Below are positions 16,985-25,496 of a stretch of 64,000 bases of DNA, one piece after another. Numbering within the stretch: position 1 is the first letter of the stretch; every line of letters starts with the position of its first letter. The stretch is from Gammaproteobacteria bacterium (lineage in GTDB: Bacteria; Pseudomonadota; Gammaproteobacteria; Steroidobacterales; Rariloculaceae): contig JAJDWR010000025.1 in assembly GCA_022825505.1 (NCBI GenBank), positions 62,001 through 126,000 of the forward strand, written 5' to 3'. Under the pieces are notes generated by a model. That model did not search any database. It had not been told where the DNA came from and was given only the letters and a program-made list of their open reading frames with translations. Made by a program: the position numbers and the translations under genes.

Positions 16985-18676
16985 CTAGATCCGAAGTATC
17001 CAGACGAAAAGCCCGATCAGCAATCCCACGACCGCGCAACTGATCAGGAATCCCGCTACGGTTGTCGTTGTCGGCTTCATCAATTCAAAGTCGGGATGGT
17101 CGATCAGGACCGATCGCTCTGCCGGCTTGACCCCGGGCGGCAACGTGAGCGGCGCGACTTCCGGTTCTCCGATGCCGACCGGCGTTCTCAGCGTTTCGTA
17201 GATTCCGTCCAGCCTTTCCTTGCCTGGCGCCCGGGTCGCCAGGCTGACACCGATCATGACCACAAAGCCGACGACCAGGTAAATGATCATCTGCCAGGGT
17301 AGCGACAGACTCCCTTCATGGAGCATGAAGGATGGCAGCAGGTGCGCGAACTGGTCATTGAAGCTCCAGCCGACCAGGGCCACGTCGCTGGTAAGGAACC
17401 AGGCGGCAAAGCCGCAGAGCGTCGACGCCCAGGCTGCCGAAGATGTCGCTCGCCGCCAGAAGAAACTGGTCCAGATGGCCACTCCCATCATGGCCTGCAC
17501 GATCCAGAACAACTCAAGCCCGGCAACGACACTGGAAAGCCCGAATGCGATCAGGATTCCGCTGCCCACCACCAGCACGGAGGCGATTCTGCCGATGAGC
17601 AGGTAGTGGCGTTCATCCCGTCCGGGACGAATCAGAGGCTTGTAGACATTCTCCGTGAAGAGGGCCGCGGCAGACAACATGAACGTATCGCAGGAACTCA
17701 TCACGGCTGCCAGCATCGATGCGATGAAGAGCCCGACGAGGCCCGGCGCGATGGCGGGCAGGAAATCCCTGGCCAGCAGTCCGTACACCTGGTCAGGGTT
17801 CGTGTTGGCATCCACGTACAGGGCGATGCCGACCATGCCGGTGAGCACCCAGGCGATGGTGCACAGCCTCTTCAGGAAGTGGCCTGCGACCACGCCGACC
17901 CGCGCGTCGTACTCGGACCGCCCGGCGGCGCACATGGCCATGGAGTACGGCGAGGTTACCCATCCGACCAGACCGTTCACGGCAATGACGACGACGTACA
18001 GCGTGGTGATCTCGCTGGGCGCGACGATTGAGAACATTTCCGGATTGTCGATGGACGCCCGCAAACCGCTCATGCCGCCCACCGCGCTCAGGGCGAAGGG
18101 CAGGATGAGGAAGGACAGGATCACGGTCATGACGCCCTGAATCAGGTCGGTGATGATGGCCGCATTCAGGCCGCCGGAAACGCCGTAGACCACGAACAGC
18201 ACGGTCATTGCAAAGATGGCGATCTCGGGGCTGATGGAACCCCCGGATACCGCGGTGATCATGGCGCTGGACGCCTTCAGGACAACACCGATGTTTACGG
18301 AGAGCTGAATCATGCCAACGAGTGCGAACAGCACGGCCACGCTCTGCCCATAGCGAACCAGCAGGTAGTCGGCGGTCGTCACCGCGCGCATGCGACGGAA
18401 CAGCGGCGCCAGCAACCAATAGAATGGGGTGGAAAACAACCACAACCACTGGTACCAGATACCCGATGCGCCGGAGGTGTAGGTCTTGGACGCGACGCTG
18501 ACGGCCTGGTCGGTATTGGTGCCGGTCCCGAACGAGAAGAACGTCATCGTCAGCTTGCCGAAACTGCGGTCGCTGATGAAGAAGTTGGAGGACGACTTGA
18601 CCCGGCGCGTGGCATACACGCCGATGGCGGTGACGCCAATCAGGTAAACCGCGATGACCAGCCAGTCGATGAGCAA
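16985..18676 (-). CDS. Sodium:solute symporter (SSS family)
   Basis: A 563-residue integral membrane protein with about 13-14 helices. The first helix (residues 5-23) begins right after the TTG at 18676, the only start codon in that part of the frame, which is closed upstream by a stop near 18704. Features typical of the SSS/PutP-like family include NTDQA in the second helix region and the conserved SMLAAVMSSCDTFML segment in the middle of the protein. Members import proline, amino acids, sugars or other solutes with Na+. Position between a DapA-type lyase and an M24 homologue suggests an amino acid or small peptide-derived substrate; the exact substrate is not determined. The C-terminal 60 residues before the last helix are hydrophilic. 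Confidence 0.88.
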   Translation of the reverse strand: MLIDWLVIAVYLIGVTAIGVYATRRVKSSSNFFISDRSFGKLTMTFFSFGTGTNTDQAVSVASKTYTSGASGIWYQWLWLFSTPFYWLLAPLFRRMRAVTTADYLLVRYGQSVAVLFALVGMIQLSVNIGVVLKASSAMITAVSGGSISPEIAIFAMTVLFVVYGVSGGLNAAIITDLIQGVMTVILSFLILPFALSAVGGMSGLRASIDNPEMFSIVAPSEITTLYVVVIAVNGLVGWVTSPYSMAMCAAGRSEYDARVGVVAGHFLKRLCTIAWVLTGMVGIALYVDANTNPDQVYGLLARDFLPAIAPGLVGLFIASMLAAVMSSCDTFMLSAAALFTENVYKPLIRPGRDERHYLLIGRIASVLVVGSGILIAFGLSSVVAGLELFWIVQAMMGVAIWTSFFWRRATSSAAWASTLCGFAAWFLTSDVALVGWSFNDQFAHLLPSFMLHEGSLSLPWQMIIYLVVGFVVMIGVSLATRAPGKERLDGIYETLRTPVGIGEPEVAPLTLPPGVKPAERSVLIDHPDFELMKPTTTTVAGFLISCAVVGLLIGLFVWILRI

Positions 18677-18795
18677 TTCAGTGTACCCTGGAGATAGTCC
18701 CGTTCAGCCCCGACAGCCAGTGGCAAAAGTCCCGCACCGTGCCGAGACTCTTGCCTCGGCAATGGCCGGGTTGCCGTACGGAAGATTACGACGGC

Positions 18796-19701
18796 TCAGG
18801 CCGCCAGTCTGGGTCGATTGTCCAGTGCGCGTTGTACTACACCCGCGATTCGGACCCGCTCCTCGCCAACCAGGGGAAGGCGAGGTGGACGTACCCACTC
18901 CGCACCCATTCCGGTCATCTGGTTGGCGAGTTTCAGGTATTGAACCAGCTTGATCTCGGTATCGAGATGCAGGACGGGCATGACCCAGCGGTACATGGCC
19001 ACGGCCTCGTCGATCCTTCCCGCCCTGGCCAATTCAAACAATTGTACGGCTTCCTCCGGAAAAGGGTTTACCAGGCCGGAAACCCATCCCACCGCTCCGC
19101 AAACCGCATTCTCGAGCACAACGTCGTCGACGCCGCAAAACAGTCGGTAGCGATCGCCGCAGGCGTTGATCATATCCGTCAATCGGCGGCTGTCATGGGA
19201 AGACTCCTTGACGGCGACGATGTTGTCGATTCTCGCCAATTCCACAAAGTCGTCCGGCGAGAGATCGGCCTTGTACGCGACCGGATTGTTGTAGATCATG
19301 ATCGGCAGGTCGGTCGCTTTCGCGATTGAGGTGAAATGCGCGATGGCTTCCCTGGAGTCCTGTTGGTAGACCATGCTCGGCAGGACCATGAGCCCGTCGC
19401 ACCCCGCCTGCTCCGCCATCCTGACGGAAGAAATGGCCATTTCGCCCGTGTATTCGGCGATACCGCTGATCACCGGCACGCGATGATCGACCGCTTCGAC
19501 CGCCGCGCGCATCACCAGGCTCTTTTCCCGGGAACGCAGGGAATTGCCTTCGCCCAGCGTGCCCAGGACAATGATGCCCTTTACGCCGCCGTGCAGGCAG
19601 TACTCGATGTGCCGCGCCGTTCCCTCCAGGTCGAGGCTGCCGTCCTCGTGCATTTCGGTCATCAGCGCGGGGAACACACCTCCCCAATCCTGATTTGACA
19701 T
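18796..19701 (-). CDS. DapA-family lyase, candidate pyrroline-4-hydroxy-2-carboxylate deaminase
   Basis: A 301-residue member of the dihydrodipicolinate synthase / N-acetylneuraminate lyase family (TIM barrel). The Schiff-base lysine is K165 in VAVKESS and the family tyrosine is Y137 in IYNNPV; GTLGEG takes the place of the usual GTTGE loop. GGGGAG precedes the ATG. Family members make or cleave 2-oxo acids; one branch deaminates pyrroline-4-hydroxy-2-carboxylate to 2-oxoglutarate semialdehyde in hydroxyproline catabolism. I favour this branch because a 4-hydroxyproline epimerase-type gene and a fitting aldehyde dehydrogenase occur at 58-61 kb with the same operator motif. It is not a biosynthetic DapA by context. 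The gene leads a minus-strand run with symporter and M24 homologue and is divergent from an aldo/keto reductase. Confidence 0.78.
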   Translation of the reverse strand: MSNQDWGGVFPALMTEMHEDGSLDLEGTARHIEYCLHGGVKGIIVLGTLGEGNSLRSREKSLVMRAAVEAVDHRVPVISGIAEYTGEMAISSVRMAEQAGCDGLMVLPSMVYQQDSREAIAHFTSIAKATDLPIMIYNNPVAYKADLSPDDFVELARIDNIVAVKESSHDSRRLTDMINACGDRYRLFCGVDDVVLENAVCGAVGWVSGLVNPFPEEAVQLFELARAGRIDEAVAMYRWVMPVLHLDTEIKLVQYLKLANQMTGMGAEWVRPPRLPLVGEERVRIAGVVQRALDNRPRLAA

Positions 19702-19795
19702 ACTGTGCTCCCCTGTTCCCGGCGCTCACCGGCCAGCAATATTGTGGTCTGACGCTTGGCGGTGCCCGGGGCGCGTTGTGGGCTACCTATGGATT

Positions 19796-19820
19796 ATATA
19801 CACTGGCGTATAAAGTATAC
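19796..19820. promoter_or_regulatory. Candidate FadR-type operator between DapA-like and aldo/keto reductase genes
   Basis: An AT-rich island holds ATATAC (19796-19801) and GTATAC (19815-19820), 19 bp apart centre to centre, with a GTATA half site between them at 19808-19812. The region lies in the 239-bp divergent spacer, about 95 bp from the DapA-like start and 120 bp from the aldo/keto reductase start. Confidence 0.45.
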
Positions 19821-19940
19821 AGCGTTTTCGGGGACGTCTGGCTCGCGTGAACCGGCGGGACCGAGACGACCCTTCCCCGGAATGACACTTGTTGAGACTC
19901 CCGGATTCTGAATCCCGAACAACCAAGGAATCACACTGCC

Positions 19941-20975
19941 ATGGACTATCGACTGCTCGGACGAACCGGAATCGAAGTTTCGCCATTCGCGTTGGGTACC
20001 GACAATTTCCTGGACCCGACACCCGCCGATGAATCGGCGCGTATATTGCGTACCGCCATGGACGCCGGAATCAACCTGCTCGATACAGGCGATGTCTACG
20101 CGGACGGCGCCGGCGAGAAGATCATCGGCAAGACGCTGAAGGAGAGCGGCAGGCGCCACCGGATGTTGATAGCGACGAAGGTGGACCACGGCAAGCGACG
20201 GCCCGGTTTCACCCTGGATGACCCCGCCTATGTCGGACCGAACGAGCATGGTCATACCCGTCTCAACATCATCCGCGCGTGCGAGGATTCACTGAAACGC
20301 CTCCAGACCGACTACATCGACCTGTACCAGATTCACCGGCCCTCTCCCCATATTCCCTGGGACGAACAACTTTTTGCTCTCGACACACTGGTCCGTCAGG
20401 GCAAGGTACGGTACATCGGCACATCGACCCATCCCGCCTGGGCGGTGATGCACTCCATCATGGTCAGCGAATTGAAGGGTTACGCGCGTATCGTCTGCGA
20501 GCAGCCACCGTACAACCTGCTCGACCGGCGCATCGAAAATGAACTGCTGCCCATGTGCAGGAAACACGGTCTGGGGGTCATCACCTGGGCGCCCATGGGC
20601 ATGGGCGTGCTGGCCGGCCGCTACACGGACGAAACGCATCTCCCTGATGACTCCAGGGCCGTGCTGAGAGGCGGATTCTACGCCGACCGGATCACCCGGC
20701 GAGGCATCGAAACCGGGATCGAATTCGCGAAGATCGCCAGGCGCGTGGGCCTCAGTGCAGCGCAACTGGCGGTCGTTTGGGTCAAGGAGCAACCGGACAT
20801 AACGGCACCGCTGATCGGACCGAAGACCATGGACCAATTGGCGGAGTTTCTCCCCGCAATGGAGACCGGGCTCGACGATGAAACTCGTGCAGCCTGCGAT
20901 GCACTGGTGCCGCCTGGCAGCGTCGTGGCAAATTTCCACAACACGGCGCCTTGGATGAAGCAGGTCGTGATGTAA
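19941..20975 (+). CDS. Aldo/keto reductase
   Basis: A 344-residue NADPH-dependent oxidoreductase of the aldo/keto reductase superfamily. The N-terminal YRLLGRTGIEVSPFALG is typical. The catalytic tetrad is visible: D48 (LLDTGD), Y53 (DVYADG), Lys in IATKVD and His in YQIHRP. The cofactor-binding SGV-type region near the C-terminus (PLIGPKT) is also family-like. Substrate is not predictable; relatives act on sugars, aldehydes and keto acids. Divergent from the DapA-like gene with a shared candidate operator, which suggests a role in the same pathway, for example reduction of an aldehyde or keto intermediate. Convergent with the SDR gene 38 bp downstream. Confidence 0.9.
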   Translation: MDYRLLGRTGIEVSPFALGTDNFLDPTPADESARILRTAMDAGINLLDTGDVYADGAGEKIIGKTLKESGRRHRMLIATKVDHGKRRPGFTLDDPAYVGPNEHGHTRLNIIRACEDSLKRLQTDYIDLYQIHRPSPHIPWDEQLFALDTLVRQGKVRYIGTSTHPAWAVMHSIMVSELKGYARIVCEQPPYNLLDRRIENELLPMCRKHGLGVITWAPMGMGVLAGRYTDETHLPDDSRAVLRGGFYADRITRRGIETGIEFAKIARRVGLSAAQLAVVWVKEQPDITAPLIGPKTMDQLAEFLPAMETGLDDETRAACDALVPPGSVVANFHNTAPWMKQVVM

Positions 20976-21013
20976 CGATCAACTCCCCGGGAAGCAGTTT
21001 CCAGGATGCTGTT

Positions 21014-21760
21014 TCAGTGCATGTACTGGCCGCCGTTGACGTAGAACTTGGCGCCGGTGGTGAACCTGGCCTCGACGATGCAATGCACCATGCGGGTCAC
21101 GTCCTCGAATTCACCCAGCCGTCCCATGGGCAGGGTGGCCAGTTCCTTCTCGAGCCCCTCCTCGGTTTCCAGGTCGTAGCGGTCGATCACCTCGCGGGTT
21201 TGAACAGAACCGGGGACAAGGCAATTGACCCGGATTCGCGGGGCCAGCTCGAGCGCCATGCACTTGGTCAGGACGATCACGCCGGCCTTGGCGGCACAGA
21301 AGTTGGCGCCGTTCTTCCGTCCGATGGACCCGGCGGCTGCGCCCAGGTTGATGATGGACCCTTCCCTGTCGGGGTTGTGCCTGACGAACTCCTGACCGCA
21401 GACGAAGTGTCCTTTCAGGTGAGCGTCCATGACTGCGTCCCAGGTCTCGTCGGTGATCTCCATGAAGGGCGCGTCAAGATTGATACCGGCACAGTTGACG
21501 AGAATGTCGATGCGGCCGAAATGCCGGATCGTCGCCTCGAACATGGCCCGAACCTGATCCCGGTTTGCCACATCCGCCTGACAGGTCATGATCTTCCCCT
21601 CGCCGTGTTTACCCGCGAGTTCCTCGCGGAGCGAATCGGCCTCGCCGTCGAAGAGATGATTGATTACCACTCCGAAGTCCCGGGACGCGAAACTGCGCGC
21701 GATTCGCGCGCCGAGGCCGGTGGCCGCGCCGGTAATCAGTACAACTCGTTGTTCAGCCAT
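21014..21760 (-). CDS. SDR-family protein with substituted catalytic residues
   Basis: A 248-residue short-chain dehydrogenase/reductase fold protein. ATG 21760 has GGAGGT upstream. The cofactor motif TGAATGLG and the structural NCAG motif are present. At the active site, however, the YxxxK motif reads F154-C-A-A-K158, and the position of the catalytic Ser (13 residues before) is Ala141 in NLGAAAGS. Both substitutions are clear in the DNA. A normal SDR proton relay is therefore missing; the protein may act on an unusual chemistry, serve as a partner subunit, or bind NAD(P) as a sensor. The N-terminal extension of the frame beyond 21760 crosses the divergent promoter and is not used. Confidence 0.85.
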   Translation of the reverse strand: MAEQRVVLITGAATGLGARIARSFASRDFGVVINHLFDGEADSLREELAGKHGEGKIMTCQADVANRDQVRAMFEATIRHFGRIDILVNCAGINLDAPFMEITDETWDAVMDAHLKGHFVCGQEFVRHNPDREGSIINLGAAAGSIGRKNGANFCAAKAGVIVLTKCMALELAPRIRVNCLVPGSVQTREVIDRYDLETEEGLEKELATLPMGRLGEFEDVTRMVHCIVEARFTTGAKFYVNGGQYMH

Positions 21761-21820
21761 GGAAGTACCTCCGAAAAAACAGGGAAAATGCGCGGCAGAT
21801 CCTGTTGCCGATCGCGAATG

Positions 21821-21838
21821 ACAATTGTATATTTTATT
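21821..21838. promoter_or_regulatory. Weak operator-like AT-rich site between SDR and NicX/M29-like genes
   Basis: ACAATTGTATATTTTATT contains TTGTATATTT, a degenerate version of the GTATAC palindrome found elsewhere, in the 161-bp divergent spacer. It could equally be a plain -10 region (TATATT or TATTTT). Confidence 0.25.
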
Positions 21839-21921
21839 CTCTGTGCCGGTCCAAACCGGGCGGCAATACTGATATCCTGCCTGTCGCCGCACCACCACCT
21901 TGAAACCAGGGAGTCGGTTCA

Positions 21922-22926
21922 ATGAGAGCTTTACGTTGGGGTGAATTTGCCAGCGCCGCCGTGCGGGACATGGCCGCGGTCAAGCCCGGTGAAACGCTGC
22001 TGGTCCTGGCAGATACGTGGACGGACATGGACATCGCCGAAGCCTGCCTGACGGCCGGGATCAGTGCGGGCGCGGATACCCAGTTGCTGGTGATCCCACG
22101 CATGGCGCCCACCGACACAACGGAATTCAACGCCTCTGTCAGCGGCGCCATCAAGGGTGCCGACGTCGTGTTGGGACTGTGCCCCACAATGTTCATCGAA
22201 AAAACGGCGACCGTTGAAGCCCGCAAGAACGGAACTCGTATCGCCTCCACCGACGTCATTGGCATGGAGGACTTCGCCATCGAGGGAATCTGCGACGTCG
22301 ACCAGGGGCGCATGATCGAAGTCGCCGAACGAATCGGGGAAATCTGGATCAAGACCGAATACTGCCGCGTGACCTCGGCGCTCGGTACCGACATCAGCTT
22401 CGACATGCGGGGCCGGCCCATCGAAATTGGCGACGGCGTCGCCGCCGAACCCGGTACCTCCAACTTCTTTCCGGGTGTCTGCGTGGCCAACGCTCCGATC
22501 GAGAACACGATCAACGGCGTCATCGTCGTTGACGGCAATATCCCCCCGGGCCGCCTGGTCAACGCCCCTGTAACGGTACGCATCGAAACCGGCGTCATTA
22601 CCGGGATCGAGGGCGGCGCCGATGCCGGCCAGTTGAGGGCGCACTTTGCTGCGAGCGGCGACCCGGTCGCCACGCATCTCTGTCATTTCACCCTGGGCCT
22701 GAACCCACTGGCACGGACATCGGGCAGCATCCACCAGGACGAACACGTGTTGGGGGCGATCACCTTCGGATTCGGCGACCAGGACGCGGATTTCGGCGGC
22801 AACGTGCCCGACTGCGGCGTGCACTGCGACCTGGTGTTGACGACCGGGAAAATAGAATGCGATGGTCAGGTCCTGTGCGAAGACAACCGGCTCAACGAAG
22901 ACCTCGGACTGGGGGGACTCCAATGA
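21922..22926 (+). CDS. NicX / M29 aminopeptidase-like metalloprotein
   Basis: A 334-residue protein homologous to the family that holds M29 leucyl aminopeptidases (AmpS/aminopeptidase T) and the non-heme iron enzyme 2,5-dihydroxypyridine 5,6-dioxygenase (NicX). The C-terminal half shows the shared pattern: a His in LCHFTLGLNPLAR, then DEHVLG, FGFGDQ and FGG, and finally VHCD, which corresponds to the HxD metal pair of NicX. It lacks other evidence of a pyridine pathway, since no maleamate or formylmaleamate genes are near. The ATG is preceded by GGGAG, and its stop overlaps the next gene start (ATGA), so it is translationally coupled to an amidohydrolase. Either a peptidase or a ring-opening dioxygenase is possible. 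Confidence 0.7.
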   Translation: MRALRWGEFASAAVRDMAAVKPGETLLVLADTWTDMDIAEACLTAGISAGADTQLLVIPRMAPTDTTEFNASVSGAIKGADVVLGLCPTMFIEKTATVEARKNGTRIASTDVIGMEDFAIEGICDVDQGRMIEVAERIGEIWIKTEYCRVTSALGTDISFDMRGRPIEIGDGVAAEPGTSNFFPGVCVANAPIENTINGVIVVDGNIPPGRLVNAPVTVRIETGVITGIEGGADAGQLRAHFAASGDPVATHLCHFTLGLNPLARTSGSIHQDEHVLGAITFGFGDQDADFGGNVPDCGVHCDLVLTTGKIECDGQVLCEDNRLNEDLGLGGLQ

Positions 22927-24176
22927 AAACGATTCTGAGCAACTGCACGATAATCCCATGCACGGGTGGCCCGCCGATGTCTGACATGACGCTGACCATG
23001 GAGGGCAATCGCATAGCGGACATCGCAAACGGCGTGTTCAGTCCGCCGGCCGGCATTGCGCGGGGGAATGGCCTGCAACCCAGGCCGCTTCCGGACGGGT
23101 CCCGCTGGATCGATCTTGCGGGCGGTTTCCTGCTGCCGGGGATGTGGGAGGTGCATGCGCATCTGGGCGACCTCATCCCCGATCCGCACAACCTCCTCGA
23201 GACGGAAGCCCTCACCGACTACACGATTCGAGCCGGTCGCGTTGCCATGGACGGACTGCGCGCGGGCATCACGGGCATTCGGTGCGTGGGCGAAGACGGC
23301 TTCGTGGACGTCGCCTGGAAGCGCGCCTTCGACAAGGGCGTGATGCAGGGCCCGCGGCTCTGCGTCTGCACCAAGGGCATATCCATCACGGGCGGCCATG
23401 GCCACGGCACCCTGGGCGCCCTGGAGGTGGACGGACCGTGGGAGATGCGCAAGGCGGTGCGCGAGAATCTCAAGAACGGCGCCGACCAGATCAAGCTCAT
23501 GGTCACCGGCGGGATCATGACCCGCGGCGAGACGATGGAGGAGTCGCAGTTCATGCTCGACGAGATCCAGGCGGCGACGGAAGTCGCACACAACAAGGGC
23601 AAACGCGTGGCGGTGCACGCCTGGGGAGAGGAGGGCGTGAAGACCGCCCTGCGCGGCGGCGTCGACTCCATCGAACACGGGTTCCTGGATGACGAAGCCA
23701 TCGACCTGATCCTGGAGCGCGACGCCTGGTACATACCGACGGTCTGTCAGACCCAGGACGTGGACCACATCAACGAATTGCCGAAGTTCCAGATCAAGAA
23801 AGCGATGGCTGCGACGGTAAAGCATCGCAAGAGCGTGCAGAAGGCCATGCAGGCGGGCGTCAAGATCGCCTGCGGCAGTGATTCCCCTCCCATCTCGGAC
23901 TTCAACAAGCGGGAACTCGAGTTTCTGGTCAAGGTGGGCATGCCGGAGATGGATGCGTTGATTGCCGCGACACGGACATCCGCCGATCTCTGCGGATACG
24001 CCGATGACCTGGGCACCGTCGAAACCGGAAGGCTTGCAGATCTCGTGGTTCTGGGGAGCGACCCGTTGCATGACATTTCCGCCGTTCGGGACGTCCGGCT
24101 GGTCATCAAGGATGGCCGCCTGGTCCATCTCGATGCAGGCGAAGGCATGAGCAGCTACGCCGACCTCTACTTTTGA
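22923..24176 (+). CDS. Amidohydrolase (prolidase / imidazolonepropionase-like), cytoplasmic
   Basis: A 417-residue amidohydrolase-superfamily enzyme without signal peptide. Start ATG 22923 overlaps the previous stop as ATGA. Metal ligands: H78 and H80 (HAHLGD), Lys in QIKLMVTGG, His in AVHAWGEE, His in IEHGFLD, and Asp in CGSDSPP. The KLMVTGG and HAWGEEG segments are typical of the prolidase-type branch (Xaa-Pro dipeptidase-like) with a carboxylated Lys. The secreted protein at 8801 is a distant paralogue. Co-translated with the NicX/M29-like gene and followed after 80 bp by an MFS transporter, it probably hydrolyses a cyclic amide or dipeptide taken up by the cell. Confidence 0.85.
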   Translation: MKTILSNCTIIPCTGGPPMSDMTLTMEGNRIADIANGVFSPPAGIARGNGLQPRPLPDGSRWIDLAGGFLLPGMWEVHAHLGDLIPDPHNLLETEALTDYTIRAGRVAMDGLRAGITGIRCVGEDGFVDVAWKRAFDKGVMQGPRLCVCTKGISITGGHGHGTLGALEVDGPWEMRKAVRENLKNGADQIKLMVTGGIMTRGETMEESQFMLDEIQAATEVAHNKGKRVAVHAWGEEGVKTALRGGVDSIEHGFLDDEAIDLILERDAWYIPTVCQTQDVDHINELPKFQIKKAMAATVKHRKSVQKAMQAGVKIACGSDSPPISDFNKRELEFLVKVGMPEMDALIAATRTSADLCGYADDLGTVETGRLADLVVLGSDPLHDISAVRDVRLVIKDGRLVHLDAGEGMSSYADLYF

Positions 24177-24256
24177 TCGCGCTCTGTGCATCGCACGGTA
24201 ACAGGGAAGCAAGGCTGTGCGGGCAGGGCGCCGATTTCGACCCTTGAAGGTGCTCC

Positions 24257-25474
24257 GTGAGCCTGTTGGAGTCCTTCAGGGTACCCGCCTTCCGGTACGC
24301 GTGGAGTTCGATCAGTTTCAACAGTCTCGGAAACCAGTTGAATTCCGTCGCGCTGGCCTGGCTGGCGCTGGAATTCACCGGATCACCGCTGGGCGTGGGC
24401 GCCATCCTCGCGACCCGCAACGTACCGCGCCTGTTGCTGGCCGTTCCATTCGGCGCCCTCTCCGACCGGGCCGACCGCAGGTTGTTGCTGGCACTGGCAA
24501 ATTACGCGGGAGCCGTATCTTCCCTGGTTGTCGCGATCGCGAGCGGCCAGGAGTGGTTTGGCTTCGTCGCGCTGATGTTTGCGTCGGCCACATCGGGGGT
24601 CATCGATGTCGCGCAGACGAACTGGGCCAAGGCCTATGTCTTCGACGTGGTCGGGAAAGAGAGAGCCGTCAACGGACTGGCGATGGAACAACTCGCCAAC
24701 AAGCTGTTCGGCATGGTTGGCGGTTTCGCCGGCGGACTGCTTCTGTTCCATACGGGCGCCGGCGGCATCTACCTGGCCATGGCCGCCTCGTATGCTCTGG
24801 GGGCCTTGCTGCTGAACCTGATAAAGGTCGTGGGCCTCGCTCCGCCGGTCGCTTCACCGATACGTCAGCAGGATGAAGACATGACACCCTGGCGGGTAGT
24901 GATCAGTCTGTTGCGCAGTCCTGTGGTACTGCTGCTGGCTCTCATTGCGCTGTCGGCGGAGGTCCTGGGTTATTCCAACGAGGTGCTGTGGGGTCCCTTC
25001 GTCCAGGAGGTTCTACAGAGGGGCGAGGTGGGCCTGGGCAACCTGATCGGCCTGCTGAACGCCGGCGGTATTGCCGGACTGCTGTTGCTGGGTATCGCCC
25101 ACCGCATCAATCCGAACAAGGCCGTGTTCCTGGTTGCCGCGGGGTTTGCTATCGGACTCATCGTATTCTCGACGACCCGCTCGATGCTTGCGGCGAGTAC
25201 GGTCATCCTGTTCGTCGGAGCGGCCTGGGCGGTTCTCGATTCCCTGCTGCCCACCGCGCTGCAACTCAATGTCGCCAATGAGTGGCGTGGTGCGTCGGTA
25301 GGCATCTGGAATCTGAGCCGTGGGTTCGGTCCCATCGGTCACCTGGAAATCGGCGCACTGGCGGCCGTCATCGGCGTGGCGACAACCCAGGCCATTAACG
25401 GACTTCTGTTCCTCGTGGTGGTCGCCGCGGCGGGCTGGATGTATCTGCGTGTAAACCGGCAGGCACCGCCCTGA
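24257..25474 (+). CDS. MFS transporter
   Basis: A 405-residue membrane protein of the major facilitator superfamily with about 12 helices. The GTG at 24257 is preceded by GAAGG and the protein begins with the usual short N-terminus (FRVPAFRYAW). The loop between helices 2 and 3 has GALSDRADRR, the MFS signature. The general type is the drug/solute exporter-like (MFS_3/enterobactin exporter) branch. Substrate and direction are unknown. Between the amidohydrolase and a threonine-dehydratase-type gene (22-bp gap), it may import or export a compound of this small operon. Confidence 0.85.
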   Translation: MSLLESFRVPAFRYAWSSISFNSLGNQLNSVALAWLALEFTGSPLGVGAILATRNVPRLLLAVPFGALSDRADRRLLLALANYAGAVSSLVVAIASGQEWFGFVALMFASATSGVIDVAQTNWAKAYVFDVVGKERAVNGLAMEQLANKLFGMVGGFAGGLLLFHTGAGGIYLAMAASYALGALLLNLIKVVGLAPPVASPIRQQDEDMTPWRVVISLLRSPVVLLLALIALSAEVLGYSNEVLWGPFVQEVLQRGEVGLGNLIGLLNAGGIAGLLLLGIAHRINPNKAVFLVAAGFAIGLIVFSTTRSMLAASTVILFVGAAWAVLDSLLPTALQLNVANEWRGASVGIWNLSRGFGPIGHLEIGALAAVIGVATTQAINGLLFLVVVAAAGWMYLRVNRQAPP

Positions 25475-25496
25475 AGATCGTGGTAGAACACATCTG

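Noticed and set aside
22866..24212. 448-codon minus-strand open frame
   Set aside because: Antisense to the amidohydrolase, His-rich shadow with no recognisable domain.
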